From positions 868,001 through 932,000 of the forward strand of contig WTXI01000008.1 in the NCBI GenBank assembly GCA_022376515.1: 64,000 nucleotides of DNA, given 5' to 3'. Made by a program: the position numbers and the translations under genes. Below are positions 1 to 12,002 of the stretch, in pieces. The DNA is from Lactifluus volemus (lineage: Eukaryota; Basidiomycota; Agaricomycetes; Russulales; Russulaceae). Each line of letters begins with the position of its first letter. Position 1 is the stretch's first letter. The notes beneath the pieces are model-generated. The model was given only the letters and a program-made list of their open reading frames with translations. It was not told where the DNA came from and made no database searches.

Positions 1-2016
1 GCCTCGTTTTTATAGCGACAGGTGGACAAGTGGTTATCACATCCTGAACACCGACCCGGACTGTTGCTGGACTACCCTTACACCAGCAAATGACCCGGAT
101 TAGTGGATTTATTGAGTCATCAACATTGCCAACGCACCGCACACAATGTTCCGCGCAACACAACGTCCCGAACAAAAAAACCATCCGAGAGCCGGGTGTT
201 TGGGGAGTGAGAGACGAATCCAGCATTTGCAGTGCCGCATTAAGGAAAGGAGAGATACAAAAGTGGAAAGATCAGGGGAAAGGGTGCTTGAGGAACTTGG
301 GAGGAAGGAGATACGAATGTACCGTCAAAGCATAGGTCTGCCCGAAAACGGACCAAACTTGTACGTTGTACCACCGCACTTATTCACAGGCCGAAACTTA
401 GATCGGAGCAGAGAAAAGGATTACGATAGCTGTCTGATGGAGGGTCAAGTTGCTGGGATGACTTTTAGCACGCGCCATGATACCGTGCGGTAACGATGGG
501 CGACGATCTGTGTACAGCACCGTTCTGGTTTTTGAGTGCCGAGAGATCGGCGCGAAACACTGGCAAGCCGTCATCAGTTACATGATATCAAGTGGCGCCA
601 GGCATCCTCGGGCCCCATAAGTCGGATCTACGAGGGCTGATTTGATGAACCGACCCAAGTCTAGATACGTTGTGCGGTAGCAGCTGTTCGTGGGCCCAAT
701 ACGTTTCTCCTGCCGCATTCCCTTCGATGATCCACGTAGCGTAGCGAACCCTGTTGAACACAGTGATTGCGATTCTGCGAATGTGAGATGAGACTGTCTC
801 CCCTGTTTCGAATATGAGGAAACGGGGACTGACCGTCGTCACTGGAGGGGTGTAGGATCGAGGCCTTAGTTGTAATTGGAACCAAACCAGATAGTGTGCC
901 TATTTGCGCCACGTGCGGTGTCGCTTAACTTCCAAAATCGCCAAAACGGGCCAGGATAAGACCGTTGAATAAAGTTTCCGGGTTTGTAGTTGCAAGCCTG
1001 TGGCTATCCCTCCCTACCCATAGTCAGGAACTGAGAGGTACTTGAAAAAAAATATTAGCTGGCTAGATCCTAGGAGCGGAATCACTATGTAGAAGGAGGC
1101 GGGAGCCTGCGAGACTTGATTAAGTTAGCCTCCGCCGTGCAAGTTGGTTGCCAGTGGGCAACTTTCGCCGCGGCGTTGCCCCAGACTACTCGGGTTTGAC
1201 AACCACATTACAAGGTCCGCGTTTTTAGTGCGTTTTGAACTTGAGTAGTGAGCTGATAATGAGGTCTTTGTGATTGTGGTGGTATTAGTACCATTTTTTT
1301 TTCGATCGCAGAACAGCGAGTTTTCTAATAATTCTTTGATTTCGATAAATGAAACTTGTCGATTACGCGATATGAGTTAAATGGCCTGCTTAAGGTTATC
1401 TTATCGTAAATCCCTTCCCACGCTTCCCTCACCAAACACCACACGATCATACCTGTACATTATTTCGCTTCGCTAACTGAACCGTCCTTTCCCCTCAGAC
1501 AACCGATATGAAGGAAAGACAAGAGAAAGTTGATGCAAATCTTAGCACGGGGTTTTCTCCAAAGAAAGGGCCCCACCTAATACTCCTTCCAAGAATCCAG
1601 GCGATATCATCCCCAGCAGGGTTGTGTGATGACCATCGCTCTGCGATCCCATGCTATACCACGCCGGGTCCGCGGTACTTTATCAATCCAGATTTCCGTG
1701 AAACAAACAAAGAAACAGTACAGCAAATTCACACACGCAGAGACGTGGCCAATGATTGATCCGTGACGTCGCACAAGCCAAAGGCGGAGTGCTCCGCGGC
1801 GCTATGGTTCTGGCAACATCTCATCACCCACAGGAACGATGAAAGCCGGTGTGGGTGCTGATACGGGATCACGAGGACTGCAAGCGCCGCGCCTTGTGGC
1901 GCTCACCACATGGAACATAGCGATTTTTGATAACTCACAAATTGACAGAACATGTCTTGGCGGATCAATCCCACATCTATGCTTTTTGATTCAAGTCAAA
2001 ACAAACGGCACAACAC
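1..2016. other. No recognisable gene
   Basis: I read both strands of this stretch and found no reading frame with a domain, a plausible intron-exon structure or similarity to another part of the window. Short open frames exist (for example around 146-493 and 588-912) but look like chance. The right edge is the 3' end of the ATP14 gene. It may contain a decayed gene or a regulatory region, which I cannot tell. Confidence 0.5.
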
Positions 2017-2581
2017 TCAATGGTGCGCCTCCTCTTGCACATCTGCTTCTAAAAATGCAAGGTACGCCTCTGCTCCAGCGGCAGATTCTCCATGTGAAGT
2101 TGGTGCGTCAGCGACGGCAGCGCGTGTGGGTTCCGTCGCATCATATGCCGCAAGCTCGACGGCAAGATCAGGAAGGGTCGGTGCAGAGGGAAGTGCGGGC
2201 GCCTTGAAGTCCCTTACAGCGCCAACGTGGGCATCTTTGGCCTGTTTTTATCACTAGCGTGTCAACCGGATTGGAAACCGTGTGAGAATGGATAGGGTGA
2301 CGCACAGCGGGAGGAGCTTTGTACAACTTGAGCTCCTTCAAATACAGGTCCTGTACGAGGTCTGAAATAAGGTTTCACAAGGCGGTCAAATTGTGAGGGG
2401 GGGATAGAGGGCTACGAGAAATCTTACCTTTATGGACGACGGACGAAGTTGCATAGGCCTGGCCACGTGAGCGCAAACAGAGGCGGGCCTTCAGGAGTGA
2501 GGTTACATGAGTAGTGCGATGGGGTGTATACGGAAATACAGTACGAACAGCAGTTGCAGAGTGTTTGAGGATAGTTGACAT
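2017..2581 (-). CDS. ATP14: Mitochondrial F1Fo-ATP synthase subunit h
   Basis: Subunit h is a small part of the peripheral stalk of mitochondrial F1Fo-ATP synthase in fungi. The model has three exons: 2428-2581, 2306-2361 and 2017-2241, giving 144 residues. Residues 1-51 are rich in Arg, Lys, Ser and Thr with almost no acid, as expected for a mitochondrial presequence. The mature part begins DLVQDLYLKELKLYKAPPA, the most conserved stretch of the family. It ends with an acidic segment, FLEADVQEEAHH, also typical. Splice sites are GTAAGA/TTTCAG and GTGCGT/AACAG. The gene is head to head with IF1, another ATP synthase factor. I see no break. The assignment rests on the conserved start and the acidic tail, and I am confident in it. 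Confidence 0.9.
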
Positions 2582-2725
2582 GGCAGTAGAGGAAACGTGA
2601 CAGACGCTGAGGTCACGCTCGCTTTCGTCTCATCCTGTGCTGACCAATCATGCACGTGTTCGTAGTTGTGCCGCCGCTGCCGCGGGCCTTAGCTTGCCAC
2701 GAACCCCAACTGACCAACATCCAAC
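2582..2725. promoter_or_regulatory. Divergent promoter of ATP14 and IF1
   Basis: Only 144 bp separate the start codons of two divergent genes for mitochondrial ATP synthase. The stretch contains a CCAAT box at 2644-2648 (a HAP/CBC-type site, known in fungi to serve respiratory genes) and a CACGTG E-box at 2653-2658. Co-regulation is inferred from the layout and is not shown by the sequence. Confidence 0.6.
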
Positions 2726-3242
2726 ATGTTTGCTCGCATTCCTCTTCGTCGAGTTTGCTTTGCTACCACAGCTTCTATGCGCAGCTATACATCCAGCTTC
2801 AAGGAGGGCAGCGTTGCTGCTAGTAAAGAGTTTGGGTGCGTATCGACGACGTCGTCCTTTATGTTCAGAGTGAAGCGATTTTTAACCATTTGTATACTTA
2901 CTTTCGTAGCAAGAAGGAGAAAGCACATGAAGGCATGTTTCCAAAACAAAAAACTCTCTGGAATGGGGCATTGGGGATATTAACTTTTGAATTCAGACCA
3001 GTACATCCAGCAGGAGGAACGTAGGAAGCTTGAGAAACTCAGGGCAGAGGTGCGTCTACCAGTTTGCCAGTTTTACTTTCTTCGGGATTCTTAGACTATT
3101 GCAATGCTAGATGAAAAAAAAGAAGGCTGAACTTGTGCGTAATGGTTTATCTTTTGTCTGCGGTACCGGCTGGTGTTGAGATATATGTGCAATGTCATAG
3201 GCCGAACTTGAGAAGGAACTGGACCAAATCAGGCCGGCGTAA
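2726..3242 (+). CDS. INH1: Mitochondrial ATPase inhibitor IF1
   Basis: IF1 binds F1-ATPase in the mitochondrial matrix and stops ATP hydrolysis when the membrane potential falls. The model has five exons: 2726-2835, 2910-2932, 2997-3049, 3111-3134 and 3201-3242, giving 83 residues. Residues 1-20 or so form a mitochondrial presequence (FARIPLRRVCFATTASMRSY). The inhibitory core follows: EGSVAASKEFGKKEKAHEDQ, with the family's FG.KE.A.E pattern. The rest is a charged helix (ERRKLEKLRAE, KKKKAELAELEKELDQI), expected to be a coiled coil. Intron 2 uses a GC donor (2933-2934) and a CAG acceptor. The gene is convergent with the BAP31-like gene and divergent from ATP14. The length is normal for fungal IF1. 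Confidence 0.9.
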
Positions 3243-3538
3243 GTTACAGTGGCCCCCATGTGCTTACACTCTTGGTATGTGAAGTGCACTGTTTATCCGT
3301 GATTCACTAACTCCCTCGGTCTGAAGGTCCAAGGTCAAACACGCACGTCACTTGTTTCACGAGTTGGGGAATTAGCTCATATGGCTCAAAGCGTGTTACT
3401 CTGCAAATTTTCTTGAAAATATACAATGTACAATTTAAGGCACCATATGGAGTGCTCTCGTGCGCCTCTGTTGAAGCTATCATAAGCGATGAATCCAGCG
3501 GCTAGATCAGGCACTCCCGGAGGAATTACAGATTGACC

Positions 3539-4433
3539 CTAATCTTTGCGCTTGTCTGATGGAGAGTTGCCTGTGTCCTTAATGTACTGTTCTACGAGTC
3601 TGTCATATTCTGCTGCTTGCGACCTCGCCTGCGCTTCCAGCGTATCTGAAAGCGGAAAGAAGCTATCGTGATAAATTCGAACACCAAGGACGAAGGGCTT
3701 ACCACGATCCTTCTTAAGTCTCTCAATTTCTTTTGTCTGCTCGCCAGCTACGAGATTCTCCCGCGAGCTGCTTGCAGTCTGATCATATGTATTATGTCTT
3801 AAGTATCATGTGAACCGTATTGGGGACAAGAATGGTGAACGCACAGCCTTTTTCAACTTTGCATACTCGTCTTGGGTGTGGATAAGGTCCTTGATGATAT
3901 AAAACGTCCGCGTGAGGACAAGTGAGAGGAACAGGCAGGATCCCGTAAGGTACACATTCCGCTGCGCACTGAATGACGCGGCATGAAGTCAGTACAGCAG
4001 GGTTTTATGGGGAAAGGCGGGACACGAACTAAAACTTTCGCGCGGCGAATGAGGTCTCAGTCCGTACGTCGGGCATGCTTTGCCCGCCAGACTTGGCAGC
4101 CTCAACCTCTGCGGTAATTCGAAACATGCGCTGAAGTGCGTCCACAAATAAGATGGCGACACCTCTGACCGCAAACAGAAATGAGAGACGACGTGGGTGG
4201 AATGGGTGCAACTGCGTACATGAATGATATTTTAAGTCCATAGGCAACCTTGGCAACGATAGGACTTTCAGAGAGGAAACGGAAGAGTTTCCTGCGGACG
4301 TTGAAAGGGAGAGGCGCCACAAAAACGCAGAAAGCAGCCATTTCGGACGCGAGGAGCGCAAACGTGAGGGAGTAGCTGGGGAAAGATCAGCTTCAATCGT
4401 ACACACGGAAAGAAAGTCATACTAGACAGTCAT
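3539..4433 (-). CDS. BAP31-like endoplasmic reticulum protein
   Basis: BAP31/Yet proteins are ER membrane proteins that help sort and export cargo. Six exons, 4423-4433, 4220-4375, 4030-4164, 3845-3968, 3703-3778 and 3539-3645, give 202 residues. The first exon encodes only three full codons and part of a Tyr codon. Three hydrophobic segments are visible: the N-terminus (YSLTFALLASEMAAFCVFVA), the middle (GLKISFIGVAILFVDALQRM) and after YAQRNVYLTG (SCLFLSLVLTRTFYIIKDLI). Family landmarks are RKLFRFLSESPIVAK, VDALQRMFRITAE and DVRTETSFAARKFY. The C-terminal tail is charged and helical, as in BAP31, and ends KRKD, a KxKxx-like ER-retrieval signal. No lesions are seen. It is divergent from the Ubp6 gene. 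Confidence 0.93.
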
Positions 4434-4624
4434 TTTAAGAGAGGGAGAAGATTGAGAAGAAGAATTGTTGAGTTTGTATGCGCGCTGCTCGCTGCCGCTA
4501 CGTGGAACCGGGTGACGTCACGATGTCTTACCGGTCACAAAATCCACGTGACTGATTACGCGTCAAATTATTTAAAAGCAATCATTTCCATTTTGTTTTC
4601 ACTCTGCCATCGACGCGAACAACC
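4434..4624. promoter_or_regulatory. Divergent promoter of BAP31-like and UBP6 genes
   Basis: The 191 bp between two divergent start codons holds a perfect CRE palindrome TGACGTCA at 4513-4520 and a CACGTG E-box at 4545-4550. CRE-type sites are bound by bZIP factors such as the unfolded-protein-response factor Hac1/XBP1. That would suit an ER protein paired with a proteasome factor, but the link is inference. Confidence 0.5.
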
Positions 4625-6731
4625 ATGGCTCCTTTGAAGGTTCATATAAAGCATTCGGGTAACAAGTACGACCTTGAACTTGACCCGGATAAGCCCCCTC
4701 TCGCCTTTAAAGAGGCTGTTTATCAATCTACAGGTGTTCCATTAGATCGCATGAAAATTATGGTCAAGGGTGGTGTCCTCAAGGTAAGCCGACACTTTTG
4801 GTGAACACCCAGAGAAATATACGCAACAATATTCCAACAGGATGACTCTGAATGGAAAAAAATCGGGCCCAAAGAAGTGCGTTTGGTCATGTTCTACCGA
4901 TCATACTTCAGCTGATCGGACGCTACAATAGGGTCAAACTTTTATGGTTGTCGGTGCCGCGGGAGAACCTCCCAAGCCCCCGGAAGAGCCCGTCAAATTT
5001 CTTGAGGATATGAATGATACCGAGCTGGCAGATGCGGTTGGGCCCAAATGTCCCTGATCCACTTCGATACACTGACTCATCGCTAGCTTGGAATGCCTGT
5101 TGGTCTTACAAAGTGCGCTTCGACGCCCCTTAAGCGTCCTGCGTCCTCTGATGTTGTACGACCAGCTTGGGTAACACATGTTATATGAGTGCGACAGTCC
5201 AAGCCTTACGGGCAATTCCGGAACTGCAGTCTGCGCTCACAGAGTTTGTCCCTCATTTTCTTTTGTTTTTCCCTGCCGAATACTTAGGATCCCTCAGATC
5301 ACGCGATCCAAACCCGATAGCTCGCTCTCTACGTGACCTCTATGCTGCTTTGACACGCTCGACAGGCGGTGTAATGCCGCTCGCTTTCCTCACCGTGCTC
5401 CGCGATGCGGTTCCTCAGTTTGCAGAGCGTAGTGGGTCGGGAAACGGCTACGCACAACAAGGTTTTCCCTCTACTTCAATGAACCGTACATGAGCTAAGA
5501 TAACCCAGATGCGGAGGAGTGTTGGACGCAGTTGACGAACCGTCTAAGAGACGTCCCTGGGGTCTCAGTTCCAGGCACCAGTAGCTCGCGTACCAAATTC
5601 ATTGACCAGTACATGACCGGGACCTTAGTCCGCACGTGCGTGACCCCCGTCGTTGTCGCGTCTTATATTGTATACTGACTGCTCCGCCCAGATTGACATC
5701 CCCTGAGGCCCCCGATGAGCCTCCCAGTGTGAGTGAAGAGAACGTGTTGAAAGTCGAATGTAATATTACCGGAACCGTTAATTTCATGCATTCCGGCATC
5801 ACGGAGGTATGTCCATGTGCACCCCTCAATAAATACGGGGCTCACGTTCGGTAAAGGCACTCAATCAAACAGTCGTTAAACAATCCCCGACACTCGGACG
5901 CGAAGCAACGTACAACTCACGGGCGCGCCTTTCTCGACTCCCGTCTTACCTTGCGATTCATATGGTGCGTTTTACCTGGCGCCGCGACATTAACAAGAAG
6001 GCCAAAATTATGGTCAGTACCATCCGTATCTCTTCACCTCCCCGGTCGCACCCATTAGACACTGCAGAGGAAAGTGAAATTTCCAAATGAGTTCGACGCA
6101 CTCGACATTACCACGGACGAACTCCGGGAAAAGATGCTGCCCGTTGCGAGAAAACGAATCGAAGTAGAGAAAGCGCGTGATGAGCGCCGCAAAGTTCGAA
6201 TACGCACACGAGTTGCAGTCACTTCCTCACAGTCAACAAGCACCAATATACAATCTTCGAATGAGGCGAATACCCAGGCCCCAGGCGGGGGTGACGTCGA
6301 AATGAATGAGTCTGTACAGGAACAGCATGCTGATGACGAGCTACGCCCAGAAGAGTGGTATCGTGAGCAAGAGAGAGCAGACCTAGAGGCATTGATAGAC
6401 CCCTCAATCAAGGCAGATATCGGTGCAAGCCAAACAGGACTGTATGATCTCGTCGGTCGGCTGAAACTTCTCTCCATCTTTATCTGTGCGGCACACTGAT
6501 GAAGCCTGGTGTCTAGCCATAATCACCCACAAAGGCGCGGCGGCTGATTCGGGGCATTATATTGCGTTCGTTGCACGCCGAGCATTATCAGGCAAGGAAG
6601 AGGACGTGGACTGGATCAAATTCGACGATGACAAAGTTAGCGTGTTTCCTGTTGAGAAACTCGCGACACTCGATGGCGGCGGGGAAGACTCGGCGGCGTA
6701 CGTTCTGCTGTACAAGAGCAAAGACCTTTAA
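4625..6731 (+). CDS. UBP6: Ubiquitin C-terminal hydrolase Ubp6/USP14
   Basis: Ubp6/USP14 binds the proteasome regulatory particle through its ubiquitin-like domain and trims ubiquitin chains from substrates. Exons: 4625-4783, 4841-4876, 4932-5036, 5087-5112, 5166-5461, 5509-5635, 5692-5806, 5857-6012, 6068-6455 and 6517-6731, giving 540 residues. Residues 1-75 are the ubiquitin-like domain (MAPLKVHIKHSGNKYDLEL). The Cys box is GLTNLGNTCYMSA, followed by YAQQDAEECWTQL. The His box is DSGHYIAFV, and the C-terminus is AAYVLLYKSKDL. Length is normal. One doubtful point: 5248-5287 looks like a 40-nt intron (GTCCC...TTAG), but removing it breaks the frame, so I left it in as 13-14 hydrophobic extra residues. 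A lost base near 5247 is the alternative. Confidence 0.95.
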
Positions 6732-9447
6732 TGATGGGCTTGGGGAAGGCTTGCACGTGTGTAGTTCATCTGATTGTACTCAACATGCGTCTCCCAGCTG
6801 CGCATGGCTGTTGATCAATGGGCAATGGAAGGATATCAGTAGCATTACCGCGGCGTGGCTTCCACCACAGCGGGTGCGATCGATAGTATTCGATCTTCCC
6901 ATTCTCGTTAGATGCAAAAACACCTCATTTGCAAATGGCATCGCTGTAGTTTCCCAGCCACCCCGACCCCCACATGACCTAGGTACAGGTTCAATGATTC
7001 GTGTCCTCTGTGGCATGGGTACCTGCATGCACGCTAACGCGCTAAGATGCAGTGTGTTTGATTGATATCAAACACTAAACTCTGGTGAAAGATAGGGGTG
7101 AAAGACAAGGAATGAGATGGTTACTTGGAAACGGAGACCATTTTAGATCCTTCTTGAAATAGTCCAAAGCTTGATAGATGTGCTGACGTCATCAAAACAC
7201 GAAAAGCCATGAACCACTGCACCGCCACACCAAACTTCCGTACTTCTTCTATCTCGGCTCGGCTCTTCACAACATGATATGGCATAAAAATTCCCACGCT
7301 CTTGTGGCCGTAGTAGGAGCTCGCCTCTTTTCTGAGCGCTCGTTCGATGTGGTACTAGCATGTAGTGAGCGTCAACGAGAGCTCGGCCTATTTCCGCCGT
7401 AAATCGACACAGCACCTGAAGATCTGAAGATCAAACAGAGATAGTATCGCTGTAACTGACTTTCTCGAGCGATATCGAGGTCGTTTAGTCTGCATTTGTA
7501 ACCGTTACGATCACCGTATAGGCCGGATATTTGCCGGAACACTCCTGGAGACAGCCAGCCCGAGGATTGATGGAAATCAGTGATGGCTCCCATTTTTTCA
7601 TAGTTATGTCCTTGCTTATTCCTCCCAGGTTGTCCGACATACAAAAAACACGAACGTGTCCCAGTGCCATTTGTTAGGATGGCCTATGCTGTGATGGAGT
7701 GGTGCAACCACCTTTCTGATGAACCCGAGCCCGAGCTCTGATTGTCCACGCTCTTCGTATCTGACACCTGTCGTTGCGATCTCGTTTCCGTATGGCGAGT
7801 CTCGTTCAACCGACTCCAATAAGCCCCAAGAGCCGGGGAAGGGGATAGGAAGAATCTCTGTCAATGTAAGTTCTGATCACACCCGTGCCTTTCTCCGTCC
7901 TAGTGTTCCCCTTCAAGTTTCCCCTTGCAGAAACCGAAGGATGGAGGGAAAAAATGACGACAAGTTAGGAGAGACCAACTGATGTGAGAGCTACCTGTCG
8001 TATCGAACTCATCTCACACGATTGGCCTGTTTCATACCGTAGATGCTTTTCATCAGGAGCATCTACGGCATGAAACAGGCCAGCACTGTAATGGTGACGA
8101 ACAGAATGGGTATTTCCAACGCGTCTAGCCACTGGCAAAGATCCGATTAGTAGTGAGTGGTCTGCGGGTGTGCCTTACGCTGTGAGTCTCGGTCGAGGAT
8201 TTTTGTTTGATGACACACTGAGTAGCTCATCTCATGGCCTGTTCACATGGTACGGGAGCGGCGGTGCACGGCCTTGCTTTATTTCTGTCAGGAAATCATG
8301 ACCAAATTCCGCATGGGAGTTAGCTTGATACGCGGGCTTCGAATGCCGTTTTCCAGGGGTCACGTAAGTCTCCAAGGACATTTATGCTGACCAAAAGCTA
8401 CACTTCCATCGGTGTCTACAGTAACGGAGATTGATCGAAGTGTTTCAGCCTGAAGTTGTCTATATGCCGCATACAATACGTGAAGAAGACTCGTACTTAT
8501 CTCTTTCGAGCCACCGGTCACTGGCAGGTCCAAGGTCATGTTCCTATGTGTCCAGTGAGCTATATCGAGAATTACATTTTTTGACATCTTTCAGAGATGA
8601 CTGGATGACCGAGAACTTCTGGGGACGTTATGGAGTCGCGAAGAGTGCTGATTCTTGCTGTTGATAAACGGATATGTGGTAAGCACTGGTAGCGGCTGTC
8701 ATTGCTCACTATTTGCTCTATTTGGAACAAGTTCCAAGTTAGGTCCCGGGGTGATTTTTCCTAGCGCCATGATCGCCTCAATCGACTTTTATGTCTTTTG
8801 ACGAAAGGCATAGAAGTGGATTGCGGCGATGCTAGACTAGCGAAAAAAAAAAAGTGTAGTCAGAACCTCAACACCTCAACTCAGAAGGGACTGTTCAGAC
8901 GTTGTGTCGGAGAACCATGACGCGACCTTTTCGCTTAGTGAATAAGCACAAGGGCGGAGTAATAAGCGAGAACTAAGCGCTAGCACTAAGTGATCGCGCA
9001 GTGCTCGCGGATCTGCGAACGATGTCCGTTCGCCACTAAAACTCTTTCGGTCACATCCATCTCCTCATCCACACCTGAGGTCTGGTTATATGCACTATGA
9101 TATAGTAGATACGTATATTAGCAACCTAGATACTTGAATACGCTGCAAGTAAAGGATACTCATGGGTAGAAGTAATTACCGATAATTTACGTGATAAAGT
9201 GAAGAAATGATCACGTTGTGCATATACACGACGACCTTGACGATGACGACGACTCTACGAACAACACTCAGAAGTTAAACGATCATTGGTGAGAAGGCTC
9301 AGATGTTACGGGCAAGAATAAGGTAGTGGCCTGCCACCGATACATTACCAGGAAGGGATAGGAGTTTGCAGACTGTAGAGGTTCTTCGGTTGGTAAAGAA
9401 TCATCCAGTGGACACGGGAATGTGTCTCGCAGAGGGCAAAGGAAACC
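6732..9447. other. Intergenic, no recognisable gene
   Basis: This follows the Ubp6 stop codon. Apart from a perfect-looking hairpin at 8024-8081, I see no supported gene. A minus-strand frame at 8360-8587 is open for 75 residues but matches nothing I know. Confidence 0.45.
8024..8081. repeat. Inverted repeat, 24-bp arms
   Basis: The left arm starts GGCCTGTTTCAT and the right arm ends ATGAAACAGGCC. About 24 bp pair on each side, with one bulged base and a loop of about 10 nt. It could be a terminator-like or small foldback structure. It has no neighbouring gene end close enough to assign it to. Confidence 0.7.
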
Positions 9448-9888
9448 TTATGGATTGTCATTACGTGGTGCGTCTGGGGTTGCAAACACCTCGTGGATAG
9501 CCGAGATCATCTTTGTGACGAGATCGAAGATGCTTCTCGAATGAGTACCTACGCCCCTTGGGCCATTGAAAATTCGAACACAAAGGCAGACATTCCACGG
9601 CAAATGCTTGTCCTTGATGTGGCGATTAAGGCCTTTCTTCGCATAGAAGTTGGCATTACAAAGGTGACACCAATGCCGGGTCGAGTGATGGCCTTTGTCG
9701 TCAACCCGGTTCGTTGTGCTTGTGATGGGTCCAGGGATGTTGAGACGGGTTCTTTGTAAATTTGAGCTGCCGATCGGCATCGAAGGGGGGCATGGTGCCC
9801 AATCGTCGCACAAACTGGCTGGGAGGAAGAGGCACAGGGCCGTCATGATGTTCTGGCACGTTGACGACCGAGGCAGCGACCATGGCAA
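9448..9888 (-). pseudogene. C2H2 zinc-finger gene relic, copy 1
   Basis: A C2H2 finger is visible in one frame: CHLCNANFYAKKGLNRHIKD followed by KH, which has the C-x2-C-x12-H-x4-H spacing. A second, degenerate finger follows (NVCLC...), with the second histidine pair lost. A block reading HHDGPVPLPPSQFVRR lies upstream but in another frame, so the gene is broken. The same block and finger recur at 15.2-15.7 kb and in weaker form at 12.0-12.2 kb. The family would be a nucleic-acid-binding protein, but no target can be inferred. Confidence 0.65.
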
Positions 9889-9899
9889 TATGACCTCCA

Positions 9900-10511
9900 G
9901 AGACGGTCCTGGGGCTATCCCAACCAGAGTGGTACCGTAGGGGTGTTATAGTTTATACCTTGCGCTAGGAAAGGAGAATTTCCCTGATGCGTAGAAGGTT
10001 ACTTCAGCGACCTGATCGCAAAGCATGTAAACCGTCCTACGCATAATCTCAGTGTATGGCGATTTCCAAGAGATTCACAGTCTTTGCGAATGAGGGGTCA
10101 TTGTCATGGAAGATAAATGGTGATAGATTGTTCAGACTTGTGGCTTCCTGCAGCACGTTCACTATCATTAAATAGAGAATGATTCCAGAAGAGGATACGC
10201 CACCTTCTGGAGAAAGTTTTGTTGAATATTGTCATCGTAGGGTGGACACTGTAAAATGTGGACATAACCTATCCAATCGTCGTTGATCGTTGGTTCAAGG
10301 GATTATACACGATGATGAAACTGACCTCCTTATTAGTCTGCGCATGCTCGAGAACAGGTGGCTGGAGAAACGAGTTTTTACTGTAGGACAGAGTGGGTTC
10401 GACATGTCCAAGGGTTATATCCTGACAATTCCAGTCTACTGCTGCAATTCCTTGGCCTCCGAGTCTGGATAGCGAAACATGGAAACAGTGATAGGATTGA
10501 CGAGAGCTCAA
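9900..10511 (-). repeat. Flank of zinc-finger module, copy 1
   Basis: This stretch is similar to 15.8-16.6 kb and partly to 12.6-12.95 kb. Shared landmarks are CTTCAGCGACC near 9.99 kb, GAATGAGGGGTCAT near 10.09 kb and TTAGTCTGCGCAT near 10.33 kb. On the minus strand a short peptide with WNCQD is shared with WECQD in the third copy. The three copies are diverged, so the duplication is old. Confidence 0.55.
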
Positions 10512-12002
10512 GTAAGGAAGCCATGTCTTATAGGTGTGCCTCTTATTTCACAGACGCAGATACATAAACCGCGGAGAAAAGCCCTCTACGGGAGGGGATA
10601 CTTGTCCATCGCGGCGAAACGCATCCGAGATCCCCATGGCATCGGCCGTGCATCGGCCGGGATTCCCACGAGCTACTTGCAGGTACCGTACACACTTAAC
10701 ATTCATCTCCCGTTTGCTTCAAGCCTGGACATACTTATCTCACTTCTAAGTTTTCCCTGTTGTCCGTCAAATTTCCCAAAAAATACCGAGTCTAAGCTCT
10801 CGTCAACGGTTTCTACACAATTTAGCGGAGAATGCCGAAATGGTTTGTGAAATTAGAAGAGGGGGGAATTGCCTATGCATTTTTTCGGGCAGGGGAGGCC
10901 TGTCAGAGGGATAGAAACGAGTACATGAGAAGCAAATGTTTACGGTACTGGGGATCCTACCGCAACAAAAACAAGAACAGAGACAAAAGGTCAACATATC
11001 AGACGACATTTACGTTTCATTCTATGGGCGCGGGTGCCAACAGGCTAACAAAGTCCGTAGTAGTGTGTTGCATATCGGAAGATTAGTGACTTGCCTTCAT
11101 TAGTTGCCTTTCAAGTTTTCTCGATTAACGACGAGTTTCTGATGTGCACGAATGGCAAGGAATTTTGCAACTTGTTTTGAAACGGCGGCTTCACGCCTCG
11201 ACACGGGATCTCCAAAAACAAATTCCTACAGCCTGTCGGTGATAATCTCAACGCCAACCAGGCCTCTTGAGAATAAGTTGGGCGGAGTTGCAAACACGGG
11301 TTTATTGTAACTCAGCTCCCCGCGCTTAACCGTCTCTTGCTCTCTTCTGGCAGTTTAGCACCTTTCCAAACCACCTCTACGTCTTTTGTCTTTCAATCGA
11401 CAGAATTAGAATTTGCGGTAACTCGCCATCTTGGATAATAGGAGGCAAAGCTCTTGAGGTGCGGACTAGCCTAGGCATGCGAGGTTAATGTTATCAACAT
11501 GATCTTTGCAAGTTTTCCAAGCCACGTTCAACAACCCACCCTCCGCGTATTTGGGGGTAGTACTGTAGCCGAATCTTGTGTATAGGAATGTGAACTTGGC
11601 CTGGACATCTAGTGCCAATCACGGACGCGCCGCGCCGTGTGCTTCTAGTTCAACCTCGATCAGATTGGCCCCGGACCCGGATCCGCTCTACGACATCATG
11701 ATGTCGCGTGTTTTTTTTTTCTTTCCCCATTTCTGTGAAGTCGCTTCGCTTCCAGTTCTCAACTTCCTTTTATTTTCCAAAAAATTTAAATATATATTTT
11801 TTGGTCATGAATACTCCAATTCAGTCCCGCTCGTTTTCGGTAGGATGAAAGAAGCTCTCTGCGTGCGATGGCTTTGATCCGGATAATACGATAAGTGGCA
11901 ATTCATTTGCAGGATGATAAAGCTTTTCCTTCTTTGGCTGACTGCGGTTCCTCGGACGCTCAACTTTCGTCGGTGGTCGTCCTTGGCCCTAGGGTCATTC
12001 AA
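10512..12002. other. No recognisable gene
   Basis: I find no domain, credible exon series or clear repeat here. A 99-residue open frame at 11578-11877 includes T-rich and AT-rich sequence and looks like chance. Confidence 0.4.

Noticed and set aside
5248..5287. 40-nt intron in the Ubp6 gene
   Set aside because: Ends look like GT-AG, but removing it puts the following conserved region (DPNPIARSLRDLY) out of frame, while leaving it in keeps the frame open.
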